Shown: in pieces, positions 46,761 to 59,500 of the stretch
Layout: the number at the start of each line of letters is the position of its first letter
Numbering within the stretch: the first letter of the stretch is position 1
Source of the DNA: Conus ventricosus
Taxonomy: Eukaryota > Mollusca > Gastropoda > Neogastropoda > Conidae
DNA length: 64,000 nucleotides
Assembly: GCA_018398815.1 (NCBI GenBank)
Contig: CM031622.1
Location: 24,654,633 to 24,718,632, forward strand
Reading direction: 5' to 3'
Made by a program: the position numbers and the translations under genes
Notes under the pieces: generated by a model
What the model saw: the letters and a program-made list of their open reading frames with translations, nothing else
The model's database searches: none
Told to the model about the DNA's origin: nothing

Positions 46761-47744
46761 TTCACGTTTAAAATAAAAAAAAAATGAATAATTTTTTTTT
46801 AAAAATGGGGAATACGTGCAGTCCGTTTAGTGTGTGTGTGGTTTGGGTGGTTTGTGTGTGTGTGTGTGTGTTTTGTGTGTGGTGTGTGTGGTGCATGCGT
46901 GGTGCATGTGTGTGAGATCCCCTTCCCCGGAACTTTTTTTTTTTTCCATTGAATCAACGATAAGCGGATAAAGGGAAAATGCTTTTTTCCGTTGACATGT
47001 TTTATGAGGAGAGGAGAGAAGAGGAGGGGGGGGGGGGGGGCGGGGCGGCAATGGGGGTGGTGGTTTATGACGAAGGGGGATGTGAGGGTCGCGAGAGCCA
47101 GAGCATAACCCCTAGTAAATAACAAATAAAAGAACTCAGAAAATTTTGGAAATAAATAAAATTTTAAAAATTAATCGTTAAAAAAATAAACAAAGCCACC
47201 ATTTTTTATCAAGTCTTTTTTTTCCTTATAAAAATTCATCCAACACAGTTTAGCATCTGCAAACATTTAAAAAACACATTGGCCATTATTTCGCAGTATG
47301 AAACATCTTAAACGACTGAAAATAAAAATCAGCCTCTAGGGTTGAAAAAAAGTAACAAATCGTGAAAAGTTTTTTTCTTCACAGAAACCCGACTTTTACC
47401 TTGATCGATTTTTAAATTGACATTATTTTGTAAATTAGACCCTTTTTCCAAAACAGTGTTTAGACGATATTTTTCCATCATGTTTGAGACGATTATTTAC
47501 CAATCATGTGTTGTTAAAATTTAATAAATTTTTCAAAGGGAAAGGAAATATCGCGCGGTTTGCATCAAACAGTGAATATTGAAAAAAAGCAATTTTACTC
47601 AAATTTTTCACGTGTTGGCTTAGGCTGTGTCAGGGCAATTGACATAGGCTAGAACACCAAGGCTACATCAAAATGTTGTTATGCTCTGCGTTGCTAGGGC
47701 GGGGATTGTCTTCAGTTGTGACAAGCTCCTAGCATAACATTATC
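46761..47744. other. Spacer, AT-rich, with GT run and G homopolymer
   Basis: GT-rich simple sequence at 46829-46913 and a G run at 47026-47042. Otherwise AT-rich, with no gene or named element. Confidence 0.55.
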
Positions 47745-47930
47745 AGTCTCCAAAACCCCCCGAAGTCGGAGTGTGGCTGCCCACGTAGCGGGGTAATCAA
47801 AAAACGGTCACACACGTAATTTCTCATCCCCAGCTGATGCATTTGCACCATAGTATTCAAGTACTTTGGCTGTTCGGATGATCCCTGGAGTCTTTTAGCC
47901 AGGGTATGACGACGACGACAACCACAACTA
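47745..47930 (+). mobile_element. Mollusc-type SINE tail fragment
   Basis: Contains CGAAGTCGGAGTGTGGCTGC, GCGGGGTAATCAAAAAACGG and TCACACACGTAA, a segment I recognise from abundant molluscan SINE-like repeats. It is followed by ATGATCCCTGGAGTC and a GAC-rich tail (47909-47922). No intact tRNA head or B box was found. Family name not assigned. Confidence 0.4.
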
Positions 47931-48019
47931 CAATAACTCCAATTTTCGATAGTGGATGGAAGAAAGAAGGGAAACAGTGTAGATCGAGGCGGAAGGCGTC
48001 AGTCGTTTTATTTCATGAC

Positions 48020-49397
48020 TGTCAAGGAGCGTGAAACCTCTCACAAAGGCATTAGACGCTTGGAGGCAAAGGGACGTTGTACGTAGTATACAAATAGGTA
48101 ATAGACCAATTAACCAGGGTACCTTACCCATCACACACAGCCGAACTGTGTAAAGGGAGGACGAAGTGGTCAGATGACAGATGACACCTAAGGTAGTAGA
48201 GAGTTCGGACCTGCCCGATAGCGAAAGGGGGAAGGGATGTAACCACTACGACCTCGGTGCCCCAAAAGTGAGCGCTAAATGCTCAGTCAGCTGAGGTTCT
48301 TTTGTAAACAGTCAGTGAAGAGCAGGAGTCTTGGATTCGTTCGGATGGTATTGCCGTGGGTCACTGTGTTGGTTCTATTGTCAGGCTGGTTGAATGTGTG
48401 CGGAGGTTGTAGTACCCCTCCTTAAGATAATTACTGTGTTAAGTGACCACCGAAGTCGGCGGGAATTTTCGATGTCCATCTGGTGCTAAGTGTTTGTTTG
48501 CTAATCAATTAGGTAGAGATGTGTGTAAATGCTGATGTGTGGGAGAATGTAGCGAATGGAGAATTCAGGGCACTTGTGAACTAGGGGTTTGAGAAGCAGC
48601 ATGGACAAAGGCATGGCCCGAAGGGGAATCCTTTGTCTCCATCCCTATATAAACTGAGGGAGAACAACGTGCCGGGAACACACCAGGTGAGAGAGAGAGA
48701 AGGCAGAGGAGAGAGAGAGAGAGGAGAGGAGTGAGCAGGACAGAGAAAGGGTCGAGAGAAACGTGGTCTTGGAGATAGAAGAGACAGCAAGGTCTTAGAG
48801 TTAAAGACAAGCTGGAAGAGAAGGAAACTAAGTTAAAAGCCCAGAGGTGGGTGAAGACAGACAAACTGAATTTGAACCCAGAGGTGGGTGAAGAAGACGA
48901 AGAAGAAGAGTTCGACGTCGAGATCCCAGAGACGACCACGAAGACCCAGTCCTGAAGCCTGGAGCCAGTCAAACCAAGGGCATCACCATCAAGCAGTGCT
49001 GAAGAAGACGTGAAGAGACTTTTTTCAAGAACTGTGGTGTGGTGTGAAAGCGTGGTTGTGTGTGTGAAAACCTGGCCAGGTAAGAAGTCATTTATTATAA
49101 CCCGGGATTAGGAAGTCTTGATCTTTTATGTGTTGATTTGTGCATCTGTGTAATTGGATATTTTTCATGTTTGATTATAAGTAGCATAGAAATTGTATTT
49201 CTTGTGCTCAGTCGTGTTAGGAGAGAAACGAATGCGTGACATCCCATTCCCAGAGAGAGGTGAATGATTTTATGGGCGCATGAGTGTGCATATGCGTGTA
49301 TGAGTGCAAAGATAACCTTGGTGTGTTAAGCCTGACTAATGATACATCAACTTAGTGCACTTAAGCAATACCATCACGATTTCCCCCGTCCTGGACA
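48020..49397 (+). repeat. Outer 5' LTR
   Basis: 1378 bp. It carries a TATA-type promoter (TATATAAA at 48646-48653), a GA-rich transcribed leader, and a consensus splice donor CCAG|GTAAGA with the junction at 49080/49081. Serine-rich minus-strand frames (48565-48972) come from the GA-rich leader. Confidence 0.93.
48646..48653 (+). promoter_or_regulatory. TATA box of the outer LTR
   Basis: TATATAAA in CCCTATATAAACTGAGGGAG. The same place in the 3' LTR (60122-60131) reads TAATAAAACT, so the motif is lost there. Start site expected ~25-30 bp downstream. Confidence 0.65.
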
Positions 49398-49400
49398 AAG

Positions 49401-49417
49401 TGGCGAGCCTGCCAGGA
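49401..49417 (+). promoter_or_regulatory. Primer binding site of outer element
   Basis: TGGCGAGCCTGCCAGGA starts three bases after the 5' LTR, the position and TGG start typical of tRNA primer sites in Ty3/Gypsy elements. Confidence 0.75.
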
Positions 49418-49786
49418 TTGCATGGCCCAAATAAGTTTCAGGAGGGAAACAAAGTGAGTACTAGAGTAGTACTGGGGCGAAGCGTCCACTAAAGGCAATT
49501 TTAATTAGCTCTTCTAATTATTTCCTTTAGTTCTTTGAGTGTTGAGTATTGACTTGTGTGTAGGGTGGGTGTATTAATGAAAGGTCGTTCAGAGAAAACG
49601 AAGAACGAGGTTCTAGTCATAACTCTCACAGAAGCTGTGGTTTAAGATTAAGGCTCCTTTGTGTTAGGAACACTACCACTGGTTGGTGTACTCATAACGT
49701 TTAGTAGATAAACTGTTTACTGACTTTCTTCCGGGTTTATAAGCTTAACTGTTTTTAGTAAGTGCTAAAACATATCAGAAAAGAAA

Positions 49787-50470
49787 ATGGCTGAAGAAAG
49801 TTTTACCCCCATAGAGAAACTAGTAAGTTTGGGGAAAGAAATGGGATATACAGGAGATGAACTGCGTAGATTCATTGAAACTCAGCAGAAGACTGAGAGA
49901 GATGAAAGGGCTGAAAGAAGGAAGTTTGAAAAGGAACAGCTCGCAGCTGTCAAAAGTAATCTAGAGGCAGAAACTGCTGCGTCGGGGGTAAAGAAAATGC
50001 ACAGACCAGAGAGTGCAGTGCCAGAGCGAGAGCGGAAGCGGAATCGGAGTTTAGCCAAACAAAGGGAGTTAAAAATAAAGTTAAAACGCGGAAATAGACA
50101 CCAGTTCTGATATAGCCGCAGCTAATTTGCGCCCCAACTTAAACTCCCACTGTTCAGAGAAGAAACGTTCGTGGGAGATATCAGTCGGTTGAATCTGTGC
50201 CGCAAAAGGGGCTGGCCTGAAAAACGGGAAATAAATTTCTTGTTGACAGGTCGTCGTTACCATTTTAAACCCCCCCAAAGGGTGACAGAGAGATTTTGAA
50301 AAGGGTAAAAACAAGAGTACTAAAGGCGTATGATTTGATGAAAAAGGGTTTTTGGGTGAAAGTTTCGTGAGGCGAAAATAAACGGGTGGACATACTGGAC
50401 GTTTTAAAAACCCCCCTTCAAAAGGGTTTGGGTGCTAGGAAAAGAACAAAGACCTTGGGAAAATAAGTTT
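49787..50470 (+). pseudogene. Outer element gag, N-terminal half
   Basis: The ATG at 49787 opens a 107-codon frame rich in Glu, Lys and Arg, with a predicted helical/coiled start (LVSLGKEMGYTGDELRRFIE) typical of the gag N-terminus in invertebrate Gypsy-type elements. The frame stops at 50110 and the similarity continues in other frames (for example LKAYDLMKKGF near 50320-50350) to about 50470, where the inner LTR element begins. The gag resumes at 57758. Frameshifts here may be sequencing errors. Confidence 0.75.
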
Positions 50471-52132
50471 TGTCCACACCCTTCATTTTTTCCCCACGAT
50501 GTAATCAAGGGGTTTGATCTTTGATTAAAAAAAGTTAATTAAGTATGAAAAAAGAGATTGATCGCTTAATAGCGTATGGTTGCTTTGATTTGATTTCGTT
50601 TTTTTGCCTATGAAAGAGTTAATATAAAAGAAAAAAATCATCACATACCCCAAAAACGAAAAAATTTCGTCCTTCTTCCCTTCACTTTGCAGACAGAATT
50701 GACTTCTGCTCGTGTACAAAAAATTTTCCCGGGAGGAACACACAGTTATAGTATACACAAAAAAAATATGTTAGAAAAAATGCTAGGGTTTTCTGGCGTG
50801 CTTTGATGGGAGGTGTTTTATAAAATTCCCAACCCCTCCGGAATCGGTAACTTCCGGGATTCCCGCTGACTTCAGGGCTTCCCCCAAACCCGCAAGGTCA
50901 AAACCCGCCGTTCTCCCGACGAAGGAGAGGGGGGATAAAGAGTGTGCCGAAAAGGGTGAATTGGAAAGCGGAGTGGTAGTAAACGGCGGGAAATAAGAAC
51001 AGAACCGGATAGGCCCTGCAAAAATAACAATTGTCTTAGATTTGCACCGGTCCATCACTTTTCCCACCCATCACACGTTTAAAAATTTTACAATTTGGCA
51101 CTAGCTTGCTTACATTAAATTTGTTTCCTTCAAAAATCGTTTTCGATGAAGCTCATCACAAAGAAGGAAAAAGTAACGAATTTTCCCCAATCGCCTTGAC
51201 GGTTTTCGCCAAGGTTTAGGGCTTGATGAATTTTACAATTATATTTAATCCTTGAAGGGATTAAATCAAATGGCGCAATCTCTATTATACAGATCACTTA
51301 ATCCACGAAAATGCTTCGTTCATACTTGAACTCGTTTAATTTTTTAAAATATAAACTGCATTCACACAAATATCACATCTTCTAAATAGGGTTTGATACA
51401 AGGGTGAGCGAAATAGATTTACATGTAGGTTAGTACATGGCAACACGTATATAAGCAAAAGATGAAAATGACGCTTACGATCAACTAGTGTTCCCGGGTA
51501 AACCCAAATTTTTAAATTCAGGCATATTAATGATCGCGCGACAAAATATTATTGAATGAAATTCCCTTTTAATGCGATTAATTTTTAAAATAAAATTTTT
51601 TTGCTCTATACAAAAAAAAATGATTTCGTCCATTTACCCAACATTCTGTTGGCCCACAGTTTTGGGGGATCCCCACGGAACGATGAGAGTTCAGTTTTCC
51701 CCCCCAAAAAAAGTTTGGGTGCTGCGAATGTCTTGGTCCCCCTTTCATGGCTAGATGATGTTTTAAAAAGTTTACTTGCTTTTCCGAAAATAAACCCCTT
51801 TTCTAGGGAGCCAATTTTCACGATATGTTTCCCAGGGGGTAATACAACGGCCACTACCCCCCGCACATGCGCGGACGAGCCCTATTTGCCACTTGGACTC
51901 GTGTTTGGTCGTACAGGGGTTTTCGATGCCCTAAATTGTAATCATTTTTATTATTAATAAAAATGCAAGTCTGCATGAGTTGAAATATAAACTACTGCCG
52001 AAAGCAAAAACTAAAATTATTTTTGGTTTGGAATAAAAATTTAATCCAGGCAGAGCGAATAACGTCATGTATCGATTAGTTTTTTTTAAGAAAATAAACC
52101 GGCTTTTAAATGAATGTCACAAATACCCCCTA
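50471..52132 (-). repeat. Inner element LTR (left copy)
   Basis: About 1662 bp, aligned by eye along its whole length with 56089-57757 with numerous small indels. Starts TGTCCACACCC and ends near ATACCCCCTA in + orientation. Confidence 0.78.
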
Positions 52133-55100
52133 CTTAGCAAAAAACCCTTTTTTTAAGCAAAACAAAAAAAGGGTCCCGTCCATTAATAAGTCAAATACGG
52201 ATTAAACAACAAATTACCCCCTCTTTTGCTTTTTCCAATAATACACATTTGCGGAATTCCAGGTCCTTTATTTTTGAAAACTACATATATATGTAGCTCT
52301 TGAGTAGGCATTGTTTGCCTCAACTGTTCCCCCCCAAGTTCAAAGCGATTAAAATTTATCAATAAAGTTGTGGACATCTTTTGATTTATGTCACTCAAAA
52401 ATTCCCCTCATACCCCTATAAACATGGCACTTGCTTTTCTCACCCCAAAAGGGGCTACGTTTGCAGGGGAATTGCATGACGATGAAAATGTTTCCTAGCT
52501 CTGTCTTCCTTTCCTTTGGGTAAATACTCTTCACGATCCCCCCCTGCATAGAAACTGCGACTACCTTTTATTTCAAGCCTTCTCTTTCAAAGTATTCTTT
52601 GGGGAGATTGAGTTTTGTCTTTCTCCTTTTGATTAAATTTTGTAATCGATGGATGAGTTTCGGAAATGTGTAGGGCCCTTTCCATTTAACTGGGCTGTTA
52701 GTTTCTGGGGAAGTACACTAAAATTTGTTCCGGGAATGAAGTTATCTTCTTTTTCCTTTTTAGTGCTTCGCTTGTCGTCCGGGGGCCTTGCAAATTGTAC
52801 GAGATCTTGCATTTTCTTCGTTTCCTCCTTAATCGATGAATTTTCCCGCCTTGTTCTAGTCTTTTCCCAGCCCCTCGTCTGCCCAATTTTTTTTTAAGCC
52901 TGCTTGCCCACCACTTTCCCTCCCTAATAGTTAAAATGGTAGAACTTGAGTGATTTTGGGGCCCCTTGAAGGAAAAATCTGCAGGAAAAATTTTCCCCCA
53001 CTCTTGGGTTTGATCTAAACAAATTTTCTTAAACAGCCTTCAACTGCCAAAAAACTTTCCACGACCCCGTTGGTCGGGCGGGTATGGCGTTTGGTGATCC
53101 CTTAATGTTAAAGAGTCTTTTGACCTTTGCAGCCCCAAAAAAAATTTGATCCCTCGCCGTGGAAATTTGGTTGGTTTTTCCCACTCGGGGCCAGTTTTTC
53201 CCACAAACTTCGACTGCTTCGTGTTGTGTCGGAGGCTGTTGCCTTGCGTACGCGTACCAAAACATGACGGTGAAATGTATCTTTTCCCTGATGATGACGG
53301 GGTTGATTCCATATGCCCACGCAACACGTGGAACGGATTCGATCGCGGCACCCGCTGAATGGCGCTTTCCTAAGCGTTTCCCGATACATCTCTGAACGTA
53401 TCGCATAGAAAATATCTTTTGACGTCCCCCCCACCCTGCCAAAAAGAAATCATGTAGAGACGCTCTTTGTACCCCTTTACCCCGAGGTGTCCAAAATGGG
53501 AAGTCAGAGCTCTTGTAGTACGTTATCTCATTTCTGGGTACCACATTTGGGTATGCTGCGTCGTTGGTGTACGCCCCTTTCCCGTAAATCCCTTCTTTCA
53601 AAAAGTGTTAAAACCCCTGTTTTTGCTGGTACGGGGTTTGTTGTTTTAGGGCCAACTCAAAAAACTCTTGAGGAGGGTCTTTATTGTTTTTCCCTTTCAA
53701 TTTGCGGGAGACACAATCTAAATTTTTGCTTCTTTGACTTACGTTTCATTGCCTGCCGGTAACGCGCCCTTGGATTGGTAAACGGGTACTTTAAATGATC
53801 CCCCCCTTTTTCTTGTTGGGGGGGTTTTTCCAATCAATACTGGGCAAACGGTTTTTCAAAACAAGACTTCAGTCTTGTAAAAGAGGGGGTCTCCCAAATT
53901 CACCGCCAAAAGGGAAAAATTTTTTTTGACTGATGCATGCCTGATACCTTTTTTTCTGACCTGTGTAACAATGTTTGGAAATAATCTTTCCTCCCTGTCT
54001 GGAAGGGTATCTTACAGCATCCACCCTTTCTCCTTCGCTTCTAGTTCAATAGGGGTTTAATCGACCCTTTACAACTACAACAACGTTTATCTCTTTTGTT
54101 GACCTGGGCACCGCGTCGTAGTGCACATCCGTGTCATTTTTTTTTTTTTGTACAATCCCTCTGGGGATGTGGTCCTCCACATCTGAAAATTTTTTTGGGA
54201 AACAATAATTTTCCGTCGTTTCCCCCCCTGTCAGGTACAACCCCTGGTTATCCTCCTTCCCACTTCCTTTGGGACCCTTTACACTCCGACCATACTCGAT
54301 GATGGTTTTTCTCTCACGATAACTCCCCCCAAATTCGTCTGTTCAAAAGATCTCTGCTGCAACACTTCCTTTCCCTCTTTGGGGGCTCTCTCCCGCAAAT
54401 TCGCCCGCCAAAAAGGAATGCTTTCCCGAACTTTTTAGGGTTAAAAATCTTTTTAAAACCCTTTTTTGTCCTGTTGGACAAATTCAACCACCTCTCTAGC
54501 CCCATAGCAAACACCCATGGAAAAACGTACAGTGTTCTTTGCGTGCTGTACGAAACTTCTGTCTGTATGACCAGCACTCATTTAACTTATGCAAAAGTGC
54601 CCGTTTGATGAGGGTTTTAAATCCGCGACTCTGCCGCGGGGGATTTTACATACGCTTCCCTAGCCCGCCCTTGAGTAATGGAGCAACCGGCCCCCCTTCC
54701 TCCCCATTCCATCCATTTAAGACTGCCCCCCCTTTTTTAAACTGAGCTATGCCCAGGTGCCTTGTTTCTAAGTAAAAGGGAACTTGACCTTGCCGAACTA
54801 CAGTTGAAAAAGGATTGGGCGCTAGCCTTGGTTGAGATCACCCCCTGCTTTCCCCGCTTTAACTCTAGCTAAACCCAGCGTAATTTTTTCTCCCCTTTTT
54901 TTTCTCGATCTCTTTCCCCTTTTTTTTTTCTCGTCTCTTTTCCTTTTTCGTTCTTTTCCCCACGTTCCCTTTTCTCGTTCTCTTTCCTCACGTTCCTTCT
55001 CTTTCTCTTTCTCCGTTTTCCCTTTTCCCCAATGTAAAGAGCGGTTTTTGTCCTTTTAGGCCCGCTCTAGTGCCTGGGTTTCCATTCTCGGAACTGCGCA

Positions 55101-56088
55101 CAAAACGAATTTGTTTTAGAGACTCCCCCATGGCAGATGCTCGTGGGACTTTCCCTTTGGCTGTTGCCTACCACCAAGTCCTGAGTCCAACAATTTACAG
55201 TCAAATAACCGGAAACCGAAAACGTCCGCGTTTGTGCCCAAAAAAAAAAATTTTTGACACAGTTCCAAAACACAAAGTCAAGGGAAAAACTTCCCACCAG
55301 ATGGAAAAAACACACACAGCCCCCTGTGTAAAAAAAAGGGGGTAACAACACCGAAACCCCCAAAACGTTATTCAAAAACTCAACAAACCAAACCCCGGTT
55401 GCACACACTACGGGCGAACGGCTAATGAGACGGGCGTGCTGAAAAAAAATTTTTGCCCCAAATTTGTACAAAAACAAAACGCGCCCCCAAAAAAGCCCCT
55501 GGTGCCACGTCGCACCCACGTTAAAGCTTACGTTGAAACCGCTTTGAGATCAATACTTTAACACTGTGTCCCCCTCCGACACAAAAACAACACAACGCAC
55601 CCCCAAAGCAGTAAAAAAAAGAGCACTAATGCAATTTAAACAAATCTTTTTCCCTTTCCAAAGGATCTAGTACAATAGATCTAATAAGAAGTTAAAAAAG
55701 TCGTGGAAAATGAGTGAATTGGGCCCAAAGGGCTTATTTTTTTTATGTGTTGAGGCCTTTTCTAAAAATTAGGGAAATAATGAACAAATAGCGCGCGACA
55801 AAAAGAATGAAACAAAAATTTTTGAACAAAAAAAAGTGAAATTTAAATTTTTTTATTTTAGTTAGAGGCAACCATATAAAAAGACATAGAGACACCGCCC
55901 AACCCCCACAGAAAAAAAAGGTAAGGTTTTGGGCTACAATTCTTCCTCGTCACGAGTCTTCCAGGGACTTTCCAAACGAAAAACCCCGGGCGGCCCCCCA
56001 AAAAATAGTGAAAAAGTTTTTATTTGCCCCATTATAAAAGATGGGTTGATGCTCAGGCAAACGATAGACCGTAGTAGGAAATCAATTT
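52133..56088 (-). pseudogene. Inner element interior: degraded gag-pol on the minus strand
   Basis: No long intact ORF. On the minus strand, near 52660-52745, the translation FIPGTNFSVLPQKLTAQ followed by GKGP fits the 'F-PG---VLLP---KL-AQW-GP' pattern of the post-integrase region of Ty3/Gypsy pol. That position is next to the left LTR, as expected for a minus-strand element. The 190-codon minus frame at 53029-53601 lies in the pol region, but its frame does not give recognisable motifs. The rest is unreadable because of indels. Confidence 0.5.
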
Positions 56089-57757
56089 TGCCCCACCCTT
56101 CATTTTTCCCAAGTAATCAAGAGGTTTTATCTTTGATTAACAAGGGAAAATTAATTAAGTTAATAAAGATGTGAAACTGTGGAAAATGTGTATGGGGTTT
56201 TTTTTGTATGTTGATGGTTTGTTGCCCAGAAAAGGTTTCATAAAAAAAATAAAACAGCAAACACCCAAAAACACAAAATCTCTGTCCTTCTCCCTTTATT
56301 TTTCAGTACACGAAAAAAATGTCTGGTGCTACAAAAATTCTTCCAGACACACACAGGAATCCCCTACACAAAATAATAATTATAGAAAAAATGTCTGAGT
56401 GTGTTTGGGTGCTTTTTGTGGGGGATGTTTTATAAATTGCCACTCAGCTTCACGAATCCGTAACGTTCCCGGGGTTTCCCCTGACGTTCACGTCTCTCCC
56501 CAAACCCCCAAGGTGACCACCACACTTGCTCCCCACGAAGGATTAGGGGATAAAGATGTGTGCAAAAGGAAAAAGGAAACAGGAGTGGGAGTAGAAAAGG
56601 AACAGGAAAAAAAAGAACAACGGGTGGACCGCAAGTTTAAAATTTTCTTTGATTTGCCCATGGTGGGACACATACCTCCCTCACACTTCCCAAAAAACAT
56701 TTCAATGGACACTTGCTTACATTTACAATTGATTTTTCAAAATCGCTTTACGTGAAATCATCAACAAGAAGGAAAAATGTAACGAAATTCCAACGCCTTT
56801 AGATTATTTGCCCAAAGGGTTAGTGCTTGAAATTTCAATTATATTTAATCCTTTAATGGTTAAAAAACAAATGGGGTCAAACTTCATATTATTTCAGATC
56901 ACTTAGATCCCCCAAAAATGCTTGTTATAATTGAACCGTTTCGATTTTTTAAATAATAAAATTTCTTCAAAAAATATCACATCTTTTAAAAATGGGGCAA
57001 ACAACGGTGAGCTGAATAAATTTAATAGTATGGGTTAGTAATGGAACACGATATATTTAAACAAAACAGATGAAAAAAGCACTTACATCAACATACGTGT
57101 TTACCGGGAAAAACCCCAAATATTTTTTCGAGCATATTAAATGACGCGCCACAAATATTAATTTAACTGGTAAAGTGCCTTAATGCGATTACATTGAAAA
57201 GATTTTGTTGCTCATACAAAAATGATTCGATCCTTTACCTCAACACAGTTTTAGTGCCCACAATTTTTTTCCGCCCCCGAACGAGAACTGTTAGCTTTCC
57301 CCGAAAAAAAGTTGTGGGGGGCTGTCAATGCTCTGTGGTGCCCCCTTCATCCGGCCCAGTGATGTCTTCAAAAAGGTTTCTTCCTTTTCCCATAATCAAC
57401 CCTTTTCTACGGGGCCAATTTCACGACCCATGGCTGTCCAAGATGGAATACAACGGGGCCCCTTCTACCCCCATGCGCGGGGCAAAAACACTACTGCCAT
57501 TGGACAGGTATTGGGCAGTACGACGGTTTTTTGATGCCCTACAATTGTAAATCATTTTATTATTAAATACAAATGCAAGTCTGCATGATGCTTGAAATTA
57601 TAAACGTACTGCCGTAAAGCAAAAACTAACAATTAGTTTTGTCGTTTGGACATAGAAATATTAATCCAGCGCAGAGCGAATAGACGTCATGTACGATTAC
57701 GTCATTTTTCTTAATGAAAATGAACCGAGCTTAGAATAAATGTCACACATACACACA
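56089..57757 (-). repeat. Inner element LTR (right copy)
   Basis: About 1669 bp. In element orientation it begins TGTGTGTATGTGTGAC and is the 5' LTR. Pairs with 50471-52132. Confidence 0.78.
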
Positions 57758-58230
57758 GTTCGGAGTTAGACTGGACCACTATTTCAACAAGTGGGTAGAA
57801 CTTAGTGGAGTAGACAGTGATTTTGAAGGCCTCAAGACACTGGTGATGAAGGAACAGATACTTGATGGTTGTGGGACGGGCCTTACATCCACATTAAGGA
57901 AAAAGGTGCAACCACAATAGTGAGGTATTTCAGACGGCAGAGACTTACCGGGAAGCGAGGCGTGATTTGCCTGAACAAAGGAAAGCCCAGAAGCATATTC
58001 AGAGGATAGCAGGCCAGCACATGAACTCACATAATGAGTCAGTAGTACACACCCGTAGGCCCACGGCGTCACGTGAGCAAACAAGGGTGAAAACCAAATA
58101 CCACGTGGCTAGAAGGGAGCGTGCCTGTTTTCTGTGCAATAAGACAGGGCACTTGGCTAGGGATTGTATATTTAAGTCACAAAAGGCCAGCAGCAATGAG
58201 GATCAGGCCAAGAGAGAGGAAAGATAGAAA
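57758..58230 (+). pseudogene. Outer element gag, C-terminal half with zinc knuckle
   Basis: Resumes the outer gag right after the inner element: LDHYFNKWVELSGVDSDFEG and LVMKEQILDGCG are typical of the end of the Gypsy-type capsid region. After a short break comes an Arg/Lys-rich linker and the zinc knuckle CFLCNKTGHLARDC (CX2CX4HX4C) at 58126-58167. The open frame 57967-58227 covers linker and knuckle. Confidence 0.85.
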
Positions 58231-58299
58231 AAGATGAACAAGATGACAGTGTTATTTTGTCTGGATTGTGCTGTGTGTTCACAGATTCAGGCGATAACA

Positions 58300-58640
58300 T
58301 GGATGTGCACAAAGGCAGAGTAGGGGAAAAATGTGGTTAATGTCATTAGAGACCTCTGGGTGCACAGGTATAAATGGTGAAGGAATCCCTGGTTAAGGAG
58401 GGAAAATTCACAGGTAAAACACAGGGGTTTGTAGACAAATAGATGGAACAGTAGCAGAATTCAAACGGCCCAGGTGTTTATTGCTAAAAAAACCATTTTA
58501 TAGTGGAAGTGTACAGGCTTTGGCTGTTCCAAGCCGCCGTATGATTTGGTAATTGGGAACATTCCAGGAGCGCGTGGGTACGGAGACCCAGATCGTGATT
58601 TCTGTGTTGAATAGGGAAAAGGAATCACGTGAGGAAAGCG
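58300..58640 (+). pseudogene. Outer element aspartic protease remnant
   Basis: Frames after the zinc knuckle give SLVKEGKFTGKTQGFV, then PFYSGSVQALAVPS and YDLVIGNIPGARGYGDPD (58530-58590), matching the retropepsin-like protease and its flank in mollusc Gypsy elements. The catalytic DTG/DSG is not cleanly readable. Several frameshifts. Confidence 0.72.
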
Positions 58641-58739
58641 CCCACCGGCAGTAAAAACACTCCAGAAAGCATTGGAGGCGTGCCAGTGAGACCTACCGCA
58701 CTCACCTACGGGCAGAACAAAAGGGCGACTACTCGCTCA

Positions 58740-59110
58740 GAAAACTGGTTGGTTTTTCTCACAGAGGGCAGAAAAAAAATGTTAAAGAGGGTACAATCGG
58801 GTTCGAGTTAGAGAACGGCATATTGTACCAAACCCTTTTAACTCATTAGCGTTCGGGAAAAAAACGAAGAAGCAGGTTGTCGTTCCTAGGCAGTGCAGAA
58901 AGGCAGTGATGTCCGACAATCATGTGACGTCAGCCTGGGGCCATCGAGGTAGAAAGGGCCACACAAAGGTTGTGACGCGAGAGTACACGGGCCCGGTATC
59001 CTTGGTGATGTCAGGCTTTTCTGTGCACAATGCAGCACATGCCGGGGGGAAAGCAAGGTTTTGTGTACAGGAAGGGGGATCAGACAGGTCTTAACCAAAA
59101 AGTTGGCCAA
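58740..59110 (+). pseudogene. Outer element integrase zinc-binding domain remnant
   Basis: Directly after the protease, with no RT or RNase H between them, frames give ELENGILYQT, VVVPRQCRKAVMSDNHV, GHRG and ILGDVRLFCAQCSTC (58996-59043). These are the H-x-H and CxxC halves of the integrase HHCC domain. The catalytic DDE core does not follow; instead noncoding sequence leads to the 3' LTR. Confidence 0.7.
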
Positions 59111-59488
59111 AATAAAATGGTCGGTCAGAAGTCAGTAGTGGGTTGCGTGTGTTTTTTTGCAGTGTCGGTATGCGTGACGTAGTTGGCTGGGGGCCACGTG
59201 TATGAAGAGAAAGGGAGAAGAATTTCCGTAGAAACATAATGTTTATCTTTATATGGCCACACGACTTAGAGCTGGTGGAGACCTCAGATTATGTTGATAT
59301 TTGCTTGGATATGTGTATGTATTGATTTTTTCTCCAATTTTTGTTGCAAGACACTCTTGCGTGTGTTCTCTTGTGTAAGTAGGCTTATGGAGAGGCCGAT
59401 ATTAGCACTGGTTTAAAATGGGAAAATTATAGAGTTTTCATCCCCTTGAATGTTAAGTTTTAGCCAATGCAGGGCATTGTCTTCGAGT
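59111..59488 (+). other. Outer element 3' untranslated region
   Basis: No motif recognised between the integrase remnant and the polypurine tract. Confidence 0.6.
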
Positions 59489-59498
59489 GGGGGGGAAA
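59489..59498 (+). promoter_or_regulatory. Polypurine tract of outer element
   Basis: GGGGGGGAAA two bases before the 3' LTR. Confidence 0.65.
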
Positions 59499-59500
59499 TT

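Larger units (their letters stand above)
50471..57757 (-). mobile_element. Inner LTR retrotransposon, nested in the outer gag, minus polarity
   Basis: Direct repeats of ~1.66 kb at about 50471-52132 and 56089-57757 share long segments (for example AATGCAAGTCTGCATGA at 51963 and 57571). Ends TG...CA are visible at the right copy. The flanks GTTT and GTTC are a possible 4-bp duplication with one mismatch. The ~3.95-kb interior shows pol-like sequence only on the minus strand, so it points opposite to its host element. Heavily frameshifted; boundaries ±5 bp. Confidence 0.78.

Noticed and set aside
48565..48972. Ser-rich minus-strand frame of 135 codons
   Set aside because: Antisense of the GA-rich LTR leader; the other LTR breaks it into different pieces.
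54832..55059. Phe/Ser-rich frame of 75 codons
   Set aside because: Low-complexity CT-rich sequence on the noncoding strand of the inner retroelement.
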